From: Microbacterium sp. A20
Lineage (GTDB): Bacteria; Actinomycetota; Actinomycetes; Actinomycetales; Microbacteriaceae
Direction: 5' to 3'
Length of the DNA: 64,000 bases
Assembly: GCF_004794515.1 (NCBI RefSeq)
Contig: NZ_SSDF01000074.1
Span: 62,001 to 126,000 of the forward strand
The position numbers and the translations under genes were made by a program. Below, piece by piece: positions 8,587 to 17,312 of the stretch. The notes beneath the pieces were generated by a model. It had not been told where the DNA came from. It was given only the letters and a program-made list of their open reading frames with translations, and did no database searches. Each line of letters begins with the position of its first letter. Positions within the stretch are counted from its first letter, which is position 1.

Positions 8587-8592
8587 TACGCT
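8587..8592 (+). promoter_or_regulatory. -10 hexamer TACGCT, 6 bases before the exonuclease start
   Basis: TACGCT lies exactly six bases before the ATG at 8599, the geometry of a leaderless start. A TTGCTG at 8561-8566 is a poor -35 candidate because the spacer is 20 bases. Confidence 0.45.
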
Positions 8593-8598
8593 GAGTCC

Positions 8599-9543
8599 AT
8601 GACCCGCGCCGACCGCCTCATGCTGCTCGACACCGCCAGCCTCTATTTCCGTGCCTTCTACGGTGTTCCCGACAAGGTGACGGCGCCGGACGGATCGCCG
8701 ATCAACGCCGCCCGCGGTCTGCTCGACATCATCGCCAAACTCGTCACCCTGTACGAGCCGACGCACGTGATCGCCTGCTGGGACGACGATTGGCGCCCGC
8801 AGTGGCGTGTCGACCTCATCCCCAGCTACAAGACTCATCGCGTCGTCGAAGTCGTGGCCAGTGGGCCCGACGTCGAGGAGGTACCCGACCCGCTCGAGGC
8901 GCAGATCCCGCTGATCCGCGAGACGCTCGCCGCCATCGGCATCCCCATCATCGGCGTCTCCGAGCACGAGGCCGACGACGTGATCGGCACACTCGCGACC
9001 GATGCGACGATGCCGGTCGACATCGTCACGGGCGACCGGGACCTGTTCCAGCTGGTCGACGACGCCCGAGACGTACGCGTCATCTACACCGCTCGCGGCA
9101 TGAGCAACCTCGAGGTCGTCACCGATGCGACCGTCGTCGCCAAGTACGGGGTGCTTCCTTCGCAGTACGCGGACTTCGCCACGATGCGCGGCGACGCCTC
9201 CGACGGCCTGCCCGGCGTCGCGGGCGTGGGAGAGAAGACGGCGGCGACGCTCCTGCAGACCCACAGCGACCTCACCGGCATCCGCGCCGCGGCGGAGGCC
9301 GGCGAGGGGATGAGCGCGGGCGTCCGCGCGAAGATCCTGGCGGCTTCGGACTACCTCGAGGTCGCACCGACCGTGGTCGCCGTGGCGACCTCGCTGCCGA
9401 TCAGCGCACCCGACGTCCCGCTGCGGGTTCTCGACCCCGCCGAAGTAGACGCCGCAACCGCCCTCGCCGAGAAATGGAACCTCGGCGGTTCGATGACGCG
9501 CGCGGTCGCGGCCGTATCGAAAGCCGCCCTGCGAGCCGACTGA
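8599..9543 (+). CDS. 5'-3' exonuclease (FEN/PolA N-terminal type)
   Basis: Stand-alone 5'-3' exonuclease, 314 residues, homologous to the N-terminal nuclease domain of DNA polymerase I. Acidic metal-binding motifs are present: LLDTASLYFRAFYG at the start, IACWDDDWRPQWR, then EADDVIGTLA and TGDRDLFQLV. The helix-hairpin-helix GDASDGLPGVAGVGEKTAA binds DNA behind the flap. It should remove RNA primers or 5' flaps during replication and repair. The ATG at 8599 matches the family start and has a -10-like hexamer six bases before it. It converges with the PHP gene, with only 19 bases between the two stops. Confidence 0.88.
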   Translation: MTRADRLMLLDTASLYFRAFYGVPDKVTAPDGSPINAARGLLDIIAKLVTLYEPTHVIACWDDDWRPQWRVDLIPSYKTHRVVEVVASGPDVEEVPDPLEAQIPLIRETLAAIGIPIIGVSEHEADDVIGTLATDATMPVDIVTGDRDLFQLVDDARDVRVIYTARGMSNLEVVTDATVVAKYGVLPSQYADFATMRGDASDGLPGVAGVGEKTAATLLQTHSDLTGIRAAAEAGEGMSAGVRAKILAASDYLEVAPTVVAVATSLPISAPDVPLRVLDPAEVDAATALAEKWNLGGSMTRAVAAVSKAALRAD

Positions 9544-9562
9544 TCGAAGTAGCGGCGCCGAC

Positions 9563-10555
9563 TCACCCCGCCCAGGCGAGCAACCGCGAGAGGCCCCAGG
9601 TCGTCACGATCCGCGACGGGGGTATCCCCGCCCGTTCGGCGCGCTCTGCGCCGTGATCGAGCAACGACAGCTGTCCCGGCGCGTGCGCATCCGAATCGAT
9701 CGAGAACAGGCACCCCGCGTCGAGCGCGATGGCCATCAGCTCGTCCGGAGGGTCCTGCCGCTCCGGACGCGAGTTGATCTCCACCGCCACACCGTTCTCC
9801 GCGCACGCGGCGAAGACGGCGGCAGCATCGAACGCCGACGGCGGTCGCGTTCCCCGGTCACCCTGCACGAGCCGCCCCGTGCAGTGCCCGAGCACGTTCA
9901 CCCGCGGATGCGAGACGGCCGCGATCATGCGCGCCGTCATCGGCCGTGCGTCCATGCGCAGCTTGGAATGCACGGAAGCCACGACGATGTCGAGTTCCGC
10001 GAGCAGGTCGTCTTCCTGATCGAGCGTGCCGTCCTCCAGGATGTCCACCTCGATGCCTGCGAGCAGGGTGAAACCCTCGCCCGATTCAGCTCGCACCAGG
10101 GGCATCTGCTCCCGAAGACGTTCGGCAGACAGACCGCGTGCCACCCGCAGTCGCGGAGAGTGGTCCGTGATCGCCTGGTATTCGTGCCCGAGCGCCCGCG
10201 CGGCCGCGGCCATGACCGGGATCAGGGTGGTGCCGTCGGACCAATCGGTGTGCGCGTGCAGGTCGCCTCGCAGCTTGGCACGCAACGCCGAGACGCGCTC
10301 CGGCTCGACGTCGCCGCGCAACTCGACCAGATAGTCGGGCACCTGCCCCGACTGCGCCTGGCGGATGACGGCGAACGTGGATTCGCCGATCCCCTTGGCT
10401 GCACGAAGCCGCGTGGGATCGGTCTGCACATCGTCCGGCAGGTCCTGCAATGTCGCGGCGGCCTGGCGGAAAGCCTTCGCGCGATACCGCGACGCGCGCT
10501 CGCGCTCCAGGAGGGAGGCGATCTCGAGCAGCGCGTCGACGGGGTCCACGGTCAC
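9563..10555 (-). CDS. PHP-domain phosphoesterase with N-terminal HhH region (PolX-like, no polymerase domain)
   Basis: PHP-superfamily metal-dependent phosphoesterase, 330 residues. Residues 1-100 resemble the helix-hairpin-helix part of PolX (DALLEIASLLERERASRYRA and AAKGIGESTF). The PHP domain follows with its metal ligands intact: GDLHAHTDWSDG, ITDHSPR, GIEVDIL, VASVHSK, LGHCTGRL, EINSRPERQDP and SIDSDAHA. The nucleotidyl-transferase palm of full PolX enzymes is absent, so it may be a nuclease or histidinol-phosphatase-like enzyme; the substrate is not certain. The GTG at 10555 overlaps the trpD stop (GTGA), so it is coupled to trpD. Confidence 0.8.
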   Translation of the reverse strand: MTVDPVDALLEIASLLERERASRYRAKAFRQAAATLQDLPDDVQTDPTRLRAAKGIGESTFAVIRQAQSGQVPDYLVELRGDVEPERVSALRAKLRGDLHAHTDWSDGTTLIPVMAAAARALGHEYQAITDHSPRLRVARGLSAERLREQMPLVRAESGEGFTLLAGIEVDILEDGTLDQEDDLLAELDIVVASVHSKLRMDARPMTARMIAAVSHPRVNVLGHCTGRLVQGDRGTRPPSAFDAAAVFAACAENGVAVEINSRPERQDPPDELMAIALDAGCLFSIDSDAHAPGQLSLLDHGAERAERAGIPPSRIVTTWGLSRLLAWAG

Positions 10556-11622
10556 TCCTGGGCTGCCGCCAGCTCGCGACTGACGCCGATCCACTGATCG
10601 AGCTTCGCCAGGGCACGACCGTCGTCGACGGCCGCAGCAGCCTTGTCGTACCCCGCGCGCAACCGCTCGAGGATGGGCCGCTGCACCTGTGTCGCGTCCT
10701 GCGAGAGCTCGAAGGCCACGATCCCGGCAGCGGCGTTGAGGAGCACGATGTCGCGCACCGCGCCGGTCTCCCCCGCGAGCGTGCGCCGCAGCACCTCGGC
10801 ATTGTGCTGCGGCGAGCCGCCGATCAGGTCGGCGAGGTCGGCGATCGGGATGTCGAGGTCGCGCGGGTCGAGGTCGTGTTCGTGGATATCTCCCCGCGTG
10901 ACCTCCCAGATACGGCTGTGTCCGGTCGTCGTCAGCTCGTCGAGGCCGTCGTCGCCGCGGAAGACGAGCGCTGTCGCGCCACGGGTGCGGAACACACCCG
11001 TGATCAAGGGGACGCGTTCGATCTGCGCCACCCCGACGGCATTGGCTTCGGCGCGAGCCGGGTTGCACAGCGGACCGAGCATGTTGAAGACGGTCGGCAC
11101 CCCGAGCTCGGCCCGGACGGCGCCGGCGTGCTTGAATCCGGGATGGAACGCCCCGGCCCACGCGAAGGTGATACCGGTGCGGTCGAGGATGGATGCCACG
11201 TCCGCGGGGTCGAGCGATAGCTCCAGACCGAGCGCTCCGAGCACGTCGGAAGACCCGGAGGCGGAGCTGGCCGCACGGTTGCCGTGCTTCACGACCGGCA
11301 CTCCCGTGGCGCCGATGATGATCGCCGCGGTCGTCGACACGTTGACGGTGCCGACGCGATCCCCACCCGTTCCGACGATGTCGAGCACGTTCGGTGACAC
11401 CGGCAGCGGCACCGCGGCTTCGAGGATCGCATCGCGGAAACCGACGATCTCGTCGATCGTCTCGCCCTTCGCGCGGAGAGCGACGAGGAAACCGGCGAGC
11501 TGGGCCTCGCTGACCCCGCCCTGCATAATCTGACGCATCGCCCACGTGGACTCCCAGACACTGAGATCGCGGCGCTCCAGCAGGGAGGTGAGCACGTCGG
11601 ACCAGGTCAGCGAATCAGGCAT
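10552..11622 (-). CDS. trpD: anthranilate phosphoribosyltransferase
   Basis: TrpD, 356 residues, transfers phosphoribosyl from PRPP to anthranilate in tryptophan synthesis. Family motifs are clear: DIVGTGGDRVGTVNVST binds PRPP, then VPVVKHGNRAASSASGS and the later hinge GMTFAWAG-type sequence (here GITFAWAGAFHPG) and NMLGPLCNPA. The ATG at 11620-11622 is the family start, with TAGGAT seven bases upstream and no Shine-Dalgarno, so a leaderless message is likely. No other trp gene is nearby. It shares a GTGA junction with the PHP-domain gene. Confidence 0.94.
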   Translation of the reverse strand: MPDSLTWSDVLTSLLERRDLSVWESTWAMRQIMQGGVSEAQLAGFLVALRAKGETIDEIVGFRDAILEAAVPLPVSPNVLDIVGTGGDRVGTVNVSTTAAIIIGATGVPVVKHGNRAASSASGSSDVLGALGLELSLDPADVASILDRTGITFAWAGAFHPGFKHAGAVRAELGVPTVFNMLGPLCNPARAEANAVGVAQIERVPLITGVFRTRGATALVFRGDDGLDELTTTGHSRIWEVTRGDIHEHDLDPRDLDIPIADLADLIGGSPQHNAEVLRRTLAGETGAVRDIVLLNAAAGIVAFELSQDATQVQRPILERLRAGYDKAAAAVDDGRALAKLDQWIGVSRELAAAQE

Positions 11623-11629
11623 GTGTGCG

Positions 11630-11635
11630 ATCCTA
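11630..11635 (-). promoter_or_regulatory. -10 hexamer TAGGAT, 7 bases before trpD
   Basis: On the minus strand TAGGAT lies seven bases before the trpD ATG. There is no Shine-Dalgarno sequence in between, which points to a leaderless transcript. Confidence 0.45.
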
Positions 11636-11742
11636 TCGGCGCGGAGAAAACGCGGAGAAAACATGCAGATGCTTCCGCACGCATGCGCAATTCGCCCCCA
11701 CCCCCTGTTTCCCGCGGATTCACGGGGTATTCGCAGTGTTTT

Positions 11743-11758
11743 CTTAGGGTCCCCTAAG
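11743..11758. promoter_or_regulatory. palindrome CTTAGGG-TC-CCCTAAG between trpD and ctaE
   Basis: A perfect 7-base inverted repeat with a 2-base centre lies 55 bases upstream of the ctaE -10 hexamer, in the divergent trpD/ctaE space. It has no T run, so an operator is more likely than a terminator. The half-site resembles part of a DtxR box, but the spacing is wrong for DtxR. Confidence 0.45.
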
Positions 11759-11813
11759 TCATCGGAGGGCGATTCGAAGGCCGCGGGTGCAAGAATCACG
11801 CCCGAGGATCGGC

Positions 11814-11819
11814 CATAAT
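11814..11819 (+). promoter_or_regulatory. -10 hexamer CATAAT, 6 bases before ctaE
   Basis: CATAAT differs from TATAAT by one base and is followed by six bases and then the ctaE GTG. The same six bases read GGAGGG, too close to serve well as a ribosome binding site. Confidence 0.5.
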
Positions 11820-11825
11820 GGAGGG

Positions 11826-12479
11826 GTGACGACCTCAGCGACGTATGCCCCGGCGGCGAGAACGATTAAGCGGCCCAACCCGGTAGCTGTCGGCACCATT
11901 GTGTGGCTCGGCAGTGAGGTGATGTTCTTCGCGGGACTCTTCGCGATCTACTTCACCCTCCGCAGCACCTCCCCGGAGCTGTGGGCAGACCGGACCGAGC
12001 TGCTGAACGTCCCGTTCGCCGCAGTGAACACTGCGATCCTGGTCCTCTCCTCGTTCACGTGCCAGATGGGTGTGTTCGCGGCAGAAGACCTGCAGCCCTA
12101 CAAGATCGGCAAGGGGCAGAAGAACGGCGCCGGACGCCGTCGCCTCTTCGGCTGGGGAATGGTCGAGTGGTTCTTCCTCACCTTCGCCCTCGGCGCGATC
12201 TTCGTCTCCGGCCAGGTGTGGGAGTACGCACAGCTGGTCGCTGAAGGCATGCCGATCAACGCCGACTCGTATGCCTCCGCCTTCTACCTGACGACCGGCT
12301 TCCACGCCCTCCACGTCACGGGCGGCCTCGTCGCGTTCCTGCTCGTCATCGGACGCGCATACGCCGTCAAGAACTTCCGGCACAAGGAGGCGACCTCCTC
12401 GATCGTGGTGTCCTACTACTGGCACTTCGTCGACGTCGTCTGGATCGTGCTGTTCCTCGTTATCTACTTCCTGAAATAA
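11826..12479 (+). CDS. ctaE: cytochrome c oxidase subunit III
   Basis: Subunit III of the aa3 oxidase, 217 residues, with about five membrane segments ([19 protein letters not shown] near residue 25, [18 protein letters not shown] near 115, and a last one ending [11 protein letters not shown]). The conserved acidic site in SEVMFFAG and the ending with [15 protein letters not shown] are typical. It sits in the membrane as part of the bc1-aa3 supercomplex. The start is GTG at 11826, with a CATAAT hexamer six bases before it. It is the first gene of ctaE-qcrC-qcrA-qcrB, as is standard in actinobacteria. Confidence 0.95.
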   Translation: MTTSATYAPAARTIKRPNPVAVGTIVWLGSEVMFFAGLFAIYFTLRSTSPELWADRTELLNVPFAAVNTAILVLSSFTCQMGVFAAEDLQPYKIGKGQKNGAGRRRLFGWGMVEWFFLTFALGAIFVSGQVWEYAQLVAEGMPINADSYASAFYLTTGFHALHVTGGLVAFLLVIGRAYAVKNFRHKEATSSIVVSYYWHFVDVVWIVLFLVIYFLK

Positions 12480-12499
12480 GAGCGGAGCTGATCCCCGAG

Positions 12500-13300
12500 A
12501 TGGCACGAGAGAAGAAGCGCCGTTCCAGCGGTCGTCGCAGCCCTTTGGCGGCGGCCGCGCTCATCGGCGCAGGCCTCATGATCACCGGCGCCGTGTACGC
12601 CGGTGCATCGGCTGCGTTCGCCGCATCCGACACGCAGACCGCGTCGACGCAGCTGACCGTCGAAGACGGCGAGAAGCTGTTCCAGGCGAACTGCGCCACC
12701 TGCCACGGCCTCGACCTGCAGGGCACCGCCAACGGCCCCAGCCTGTACGGCGTGGGTGAGCTGGCCACCGAGTTCCAGCTGTCCACCGGTCGCATGCCCC
12801 TGCAGATGCAGGGACCGCAGGCTCCGCAGAAGACGCCGCAGTTCACCGAGGACCAGATCCTCGCGATCTCGTCCTTCGTGCAGTCCGAGGCTCCTGGCCC
12901 GACGTTCCCTGCCGACCACATCCTGGACGGAGAGGGCGACGTCGCGAACGGCGCTGAGCTGTTCCGCGTCAACTGCGCGATGTGCCACAACGTGGCCGCC
13001 GCCGGTGGAGCACTCACCGAGGGCAAGTACGCTCCTGGACTCCAGGAGACCAGCGCGCTGCACATGTACGCGGCCATGGTCACCGGCCCGCAGAACATGC
13101 CGGTCTTCGGCGACATGAACCTGTCCGACGAGGACAAGCGCGACATCATCTCGGCGCTGCTCTTCCAGCAGCAGTCCGTGCAGATCGGCGGATTCTCGCT
13201 CGGTTCGCTCGGACCGGTCTCCGAAGGCCTGTTCGTGTGGATCTTCGGAATCGGCGCGCTCGTCGCCATCACCGTGTGGATCACGGCGAAGTCCAACTGA
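12500..13300 (+). CDS. qcrC: ubiquinol-cytochrome c reductase diheme cytochrome c subunit
   Basis: Diheme cytochrome c of the actinobacterial bc1 complex, 266 residues. A signal-anchor covers about residues 18-42. Two c-heme sites are visible, CATCH (Cys65, Cys68, His69) and CAMCH (Cys159, Cys162, His163). The distal axial methionines are probably those near GRMPLQ and QNMPVFGD. A second membrane anchor lies at about 243-263. It links the bc1 complex directly to the oxidase, replacing a soluble cytochrome c. It follows ctaE by 20 bases and precedes qcrA by 36. Confidence 0.95.
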   Translation: MAREKKRRSSGRRSPLAAAALIGAGLMITGAVYAGASAAFAASDTQTASTQLTVEDGEKLFQANCATCHGLDLQGTANGPSLYGVGELATEFQLSTGRMPLQMQGPQAPQKTPQFTEDQILAISSFVQSEAPGPTFPADHILDGEGDVANGAELFRVNCAMCHNVAAAGGALTEGKYAPGLQETSALHMYAAMVTGPQNMPVFGDMNLSDEDKRDIISALLFQQQSVQIGGFSLGSLGPVSEGLFVWIFGIGALVAITVWITAKSN

Positions 13301-13336
13301 CGCTTATTCATCGAAGAGGAACGTACGAGGAGCACC

Positions 13337-14413
13337 ATGGCACACGACGACGACTCGCAGGCTCTTGACAGGGCCTACCAGCCCTCTCCGGGGCTGGGTG
13401 TCGCAGTCAGCGATCCCGTGCAGAACCCCGGGCTTCCGCCGCACCGCGAGCGGATGACCGACAAGGACCCGCGCGCTGAGAAGGCCGCTGTCCGCACTGT
13501 CTACACGCTGTTCTACCTCTCGCTCGCCGGCAGCATCTGGGCGGTCGCCGCCTACATGCTGTTCCCGATCGAGAGCGGCGCGCTCATCGACATCCGGCAG
13601 AACAACCTCTTCATCGGCCTCGGCATCGCTCTCGCGCTGCTGGCCCTCGGCATCGGTGCGATCCACTGGTCCAAGGCGCTCATGTCCGACAAGGAGTTCG
13701 TCGAGCACCGCCACCCCACCCGGGGCAAGGATGCGACCCGGGAGGCGGCCGTCCAGGCTTTCGCCGACGCGAACGAAGAGTCCGGCTTCGGACGCCGCAC
13801 CGTGATCCGCAACTCGCTGTTCGCCGCCCTCGTCGCCTCGATCATCCCCGGTGTCACGCTCTTCCGTGGCTTGGCACCGCACTCGACTCCGGATGACCCC
13901 ACTGCGGGCGACCCGGTCGTGCTGCTCAAGCACACGATGTGGGAGAAGGGCGCACGCCTCGTCCGCGACCCGGACGGTACCCCGATCCGCGCCGCGGACG
14001 TGACCCTCGGATCCGCGTTCCACGTGATCCCGGAGGAGCTCGCCACGCTGAGCCACCACGACGGCTACCTCGAGGAGAAGGCCAAGGCCATCGTGCTGAT
14101 GATGCGTCTGCGCCCCGAGCAGCTGATCGAGGCCGAGGACCGCAAGGACTGGTCCTACGACGGAATCGTCGCCTACTCCAAGGTCTGCACGCACGTCGGA
14201 TGCCCTGTGGCTCTGTACGAGCAGCAGACCCACCACCTCCTGTGCCCGTGCCACCAGTCGCAGTTCGACGTCACGGACCACGCAAAGGTCATCTTCGGCC
14301 CGGCGGCTCGTCCGCTGCCGCAGCTGCCCATCACCGTCGATGACGAGGGCTACCTGGTCGCACGCAGCGACTTCAAGGAACCCGTCGGCCCGAGCTTCTG
14401 GGAGCGCCATTGA
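13337..14413 (+). CDS. qcrA: ubiquinol-cytochrome c reductase Rieske iron-sulfur subunit
   Basis: Rieske protein, 358 residues, the long actinobacterial form with three membrane segments (about residues 57-77, 91-111 and 155-175) before the periplasmic domain. The [2Fe-2S] ligands are in CTHVGCPV and CPCHQSQFD, with the disulfide cysteines included. It passes electrons from menaquinol to the cytochrome c subunit. The start ATG at 13337 has GAGGAACGTACGAGGAGC upstream. Its TGA overlaps the TTG start of qcrB. Confidence 0.95.
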   Translation: MAHDDDSQALDRAYQPSPGLGVAVSDPVQNPGLPPHRERMTDKDPRAEKAAVRTVYTLFYLSLAGSIWAVAAYMLFPIESGALIDIRQNNLFIGLGIALALLALGIGAIHWSKALMSDKEFVEHRHPTRGKDATREAAVQAFADANEESGFGRRTVIRNSLFAALVASIIPGVTLFRGLAPHSTPDDPTAGDPVVLLKHTMWEKGARLVRDPDGTPIRAADVTLGSAFHVIPEELATLSHHDGYLEEKAKAIVLMMRLRPEQLIEAEDRKDWSYDGIVAYSKVCTHVGCPVALYEQQTHHLLCPCHQSQFDVTDHAKVIFGPAARPLPQLPITVDDEGYLVARSDFKEPVGPSFWERH

Positions 14414-16224
14414 GCACCGCAACGCTGTCCAAAGACGACAAGGACACCAAAGCACCCCTCGGCGGTCGCTTCGTCGGCGCCGCGTCGAACTACATCGATG
14501 AGCGCACCAGCCTCTCGGGCTTCGTCAAGGAGCTCGGACGCAAGATCTTCCCCGACCACTGGTCGTTCATGCTCGGCGAGATCGCGCTGTGGAGCTTCGT
14601 CGTCGTGTTCCTCTCCGGAACCTTCCTGACGTTCTTCTTCCAGGCATCGATGGTCGAGACCCACTACACCGGCGCCTACGCCCCGATGCGAGGCATCGAG
14701 ATGTCCGCGGCGCTCGAGTCGTCGCTGCACATCTCGTTCGACCTGCGCGGTGGCCTCCTGGTCCGCCAGATCCACCACTGGGCAGCGCTCGTGTTCATCG
14801 CCGGCATCGGCGTGCACATGCTTCGCGTGTTCTTCACCGGTGCGTTCCGCAAGCCGCGTGAGCTCAACTGGGTGATCGGCTTCATCCTGTTCATCCTCGC
14901 GATGGCAGAGGGCTTCACCGGCTACTCGCTCCCCGACGACCTGCTCTCGGGTAACGGCCTCCGCATCATCGACGGAATGATCAAGGGTCTCCCCCTCATC
15001 GGCACATGGACCTCGTTCCTCCTCTTCGGCGGCGAGTTCCCCGGCACCGACATCGTGGGGCGTCTCTACACACTGCACATCCTGCTGCTGCCGATGATCG
15101 TGATCGCCCTCATCGTCGTGCACCTGATGCTCATGGTCATCAACAAGCACACGCAGTTCGCCGGCCCCGGCCGCTCGAACGACAACGTCGTGGGCTACCC
15201 GATGATGCCGGTCTACATGTCGAAGATGGGCGGCTACCTGTTCATCGTGTTCGGCGTGATCGTGATGATCGCGACCTTCTTCCAGATCAACCCGATCTGG
15301 AACTACGGTCCGTACGACCCGTCCCCGGTCTCCGCCGGCACCCAGCCGGACTGGTACATCGGCTTCGCCGACGGCGCACTCCGTCTGGCACCGTCGAACT
15401 GGGACATCGTGTTCCTCGACCGCACGTGGTCCTTCGGAATCATCGCGCCCGTGCTGGTGCTCGGCCTGTTCATCGTGGTCGTCGCGATCTACCCGTTCAT
15501 CGAAGCGTGGGTCACCGGCGACAAGCGCGAGCACCACATCGCACAGCGTCCCCGCAACGCGGCGACGCGCACCGCCATCGGCGTCGCCGGCGTCGTTTTC
15601 TACGCCGTCCTCTGGGCTGCGGCATCGTCCGACCTCATCGCGACGCACTTCATGCTCACGATGGAAGGCGTGATCCACACGCTGCAGGCGCTGCTCTTCC
15701 TGGGCCCGATCCTCGGATACTTCGTCACGAAGCGCATCTGCATCGCGCTTCAGAAGAAGGACCGCGAGATCGTGCTGCACGGCTTCGAGTCCGGCCGCAT
15801 CGTGCGCCTTCCCGGTGGCGAGTTCATCGAGGTCCACCAGCCGGTCGACAAGTACGACCGCTGGAAGCTCATCGATGTCGACTCCTACGAGCCCCTCGTG
15901 GTTCGCCCCAACGCCAAGGGTCGCATCCCGTGGACGGAGAACCTCCGTTCCTCGATCTCGCGCTGGTTCTTCGAAGACCGTCTCGCCCCGCTCACGCAGG
16001 CCGAGGTCGAGGCAGCCGACGCACACCAGCACGACGTGACGGCTCAGAACGACGAGACCGAGGCTGCGGAGATCCAGGGCGCTCATGAGCGCGCCGGCTT
16101 CCCTGACGCCCCCCTCACGATCGGCGAGACCCACGTCGACGAGACGGCGAACACACCCAGCACCGTGATCTCCACGGAGCCGGTGAAGAGGCCTCGCAAG
16201 AAGGACTCGGAGGACGGCGAGTAG
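14410..16224 (+). CDS. qcrB: ubiquinol-cytochrome c reductase cytochrome b subunit
   Basis: Cytochrome b of the bc1 complex, 604 residues including a long C-terminal extension of about 150 residues that is normal in actinobacteria. The b-heme histidines lie in two helices, one with LHISFDLRGG plus QIHHWAALVFIAGIGVHML, the other with LHILLLPMIVIALIVVHLM. The QcrB quinol-site motif appears as DPSPV (the form of PEWY in this clade). The start is TTG at 14410, overlapping the qcrA stop as TTGA. A strong hairpin follows the stop. Confidence 0.94.
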   Translation: MSTATLSKDDKDTKAPLGGRFVGAASNYIDERTSLSGFVKELGRKIFPDHWSFMLGEIALWSFVVVFLSGTFLTFFFQASMVETHYTGAYAPMRGIEMSAALESSLHISFDLRGGLLVRQIHHWAALVFIAGIGVHMLRVFFTGAFRKPRELNWVIGFILFILAMAEGFTGYSLPDDLLSGNGLRIIDGMIKGLPLIGTWTSFLLFGGEFPGTDIVGRLYTLHILLLPMIVIALIVVHLMLMVINKHTQFAGPGRSNDNVVGYPMMPVYMSKMGGYLFIVFGVIVMIATFFQINPIWNYGPYDPSPVSAGTQPDWYIGFADGALRLAPSNWDIVFLDRTWSFGIIAPVLVLGLFIVVVAIYPFIEAWVTGDKREHHIAQRPRNAATRTAIGVAGVVFYAVLWAAASSDLIATHFMLTMEGVIHTLQALLFLGPILGYFVTKRICIALQKKDREIVLHGFESGRIVRLPGGEFIEVHQPVDKYDRWKLIDVDSYEPLVVRPNAKGRIPWTENLRSSISRWFFEDRLAPLTQAEVEAADAHQHDVTAQNDETEAAEIQGAHERAGFPDAPLTIGETHVDETANTPSTVISTEPVKRPRKKDSEDGE

Positions 16225-16240
16225 CCGCCACTCCCCCACT

Positions 16241-16276
16241 GATGAAGGCCTCGTCCACCAGGACGAGGCCTTCATC
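16241..16276. terminator. hairpin terminator after qcrB
   Basis: The arms GATGAAGGCCTCGTCC and GGACGAGGCCTTCATC pair over 16 bases with a four-base loop. The hairpin begins 17 bases after the qcrB stop and ends the ctaE-qcrCAB transcript. Confidence 0.85.
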
Positions 16277-16304
16277 GTTGATCCGTGAATGAGAGGATCG
16301 AATC

Positions 16305-16712
16305 ATGTCTTCCGTCGTCCAGATGATCCGTTCCACCACCCTCGCCGACGCGCCATACGCCTATGCAGCGACCGCTCCCGTCGGGGCGCGACTCATCTTC
16401 CTCGCCGGTGCTTGTCCGCTCAACGATGACGGCACCACCGCAGCGCCCGGCGACTACGCCGCGCAGGCAGCCCGGTGCATCGAAACTCTGAAGAGCGCAC
16501 TCGACGTCGCCGGTGCCACCCTCACCGATGTGATCAGCACGCGGGTGCTGGTGGCCTCCTCCGCGCAGGCCGACCTCGTCACGGCTTGGGATGTGATCCA
16601 CGCCGCTTTCGGCGCCCACGACGTCCCCAGCACCCTCTTGGGTGTCACCGTCCTCGGTTACGACGACCAGCTCGTCGAGATCGAAGCCATCGCCGCCGTC
16701 GCTGGAGAGTGA
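16305..16712 (+). CDS. RidA family (YjgF/YER057c) protein
   Basis: RidA-like protein, 135 residues. Members form trimers and hydrolyse reactive enamine/imine intermediates or have related roles. The fold signals are GARLIFLAGACPLNDDG, then CIETLKSALDVAGATLTDVIS and the C-terminal LLGVTVLGYDDQLVEIEAIA. The key Arg/Glu pair of true RidA seems present (TRVLV and EIEAIA), but the sequence is divergent, so activity is not certain. The ATG at 16305 has GAGAGGA seven bases upstream. Its stop overlaps the GTG of the following acetyltransferase (GTGA). Confidence 0.82.
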   Translation: MSSVVQMIRSTTLADAPYAYAATAPVGARLIFLAGACPLNDDGTTAAPGDYAAQAARCIETLKSALDVAGATLTDVISTRVLVASSAQADLVTAWDVIHAAFGAHDVPSTLLGVTVLGYDDQLVEIEAIAAVAGE

Positions 16713-17230
16713 ACGTGGAGATCCGCGTACGTCCTGCACAGCGGACGGATGACCCGGCCATCGAACAGATCGAAATCGCCGCAGACGCCTTGCTGGTCGA
16801 TCTTTTCGCCGCTGCCGACTGGCCTCCGCCGACCAGCGCACAGGACCGGGCGTCGATGCCCGGATTCGTCCTCGTCGCCGAGCCCGACGATGTCGGCGCT
16901 CCATCTCCCGAGCCCGTCGGTTTCGTTCACGTCCTGGAGATCGACGGACACGCTCATCTCGAGCAGCTCTCGGTTCTCCCCTCCTTCGGGCGTCGCGGAA
17001 TCGGCCGTCGACTCGTGCAGGCCGCCCTCTCGGAGGCTCGTCGCCGGGGGCACCGGAAGATCACACTGCGCACCTACCGCGACGTCCCGTGGAACGCGCC
17101 CTTCTACGCCTCCGCCGGATTCTCCGTCACAGAGCCGGACTCTCCCCTGCTCCGCTCCCTCATCGACACGGAGACCGCTCTCGGGCTCTTCAGATACGGC
17201 CCTCGCGTGCAGATGTCGGCGACTCTCTGA
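16709..17230 (+). CDS. GNAT family N-acetyltransferase
   Basis: GNAT acetyltransferase, 173 residues. The acetyl-CoA loop is visible as VLPSFGRRGIGRRLV, preceded by the beta strand HLEQLSV and followed by RRRGHRKITLRTYRDVPWNAPFYASAGF, the usual motif B region. The acceptor is unknown. It starts with GTG at 16709 inside the stop of the RidA gene and is probably co-translated with it. Confidence 0.85.
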   Translation: MNVEIRVRPAQRTDDPAIEQIEIAADALLVDLFAAADWPPPTSAQDRASMPGFVLVAEPDDVGAPSPEPVGFVHVLEIDGHAHLEQLSVLPSFGRRGIGRRLVQAALSEARRRGHRKITLRTYRDVPWNAPFYASAGFSVTEPDSPLLRSLIDTETALGLFRYGPRVQMSATL

Positions 17231-17300
17231 GGGGACGACGCTGACGGTATTCGCTCTCTGCGCGACAGGAATCTGCTCGGATCAGCGGATGGCCTCGTCC

Positions 17301-17306
17301 TAGGCT
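17301..17306 (+). promoter_or_regulatory. -10 hexamer TAGGCT, 6 bases before the rhodanese gene
   Basis: TAGGCT lies exactly six bases before the ATG at 17313, and no Shine-Dalgarno fits between, so the message is likely leaderless. Confidence 0.45.
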
Positions 17307-17312
17307 GAGATC

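Noticed and set aside
11743..11758. Possible DtxR/IdeR iron box
   Set aside because: TTAGG and CCTAA half-sites are present but only four bases apart instead of nine, so the DtxR consensus does not fit.
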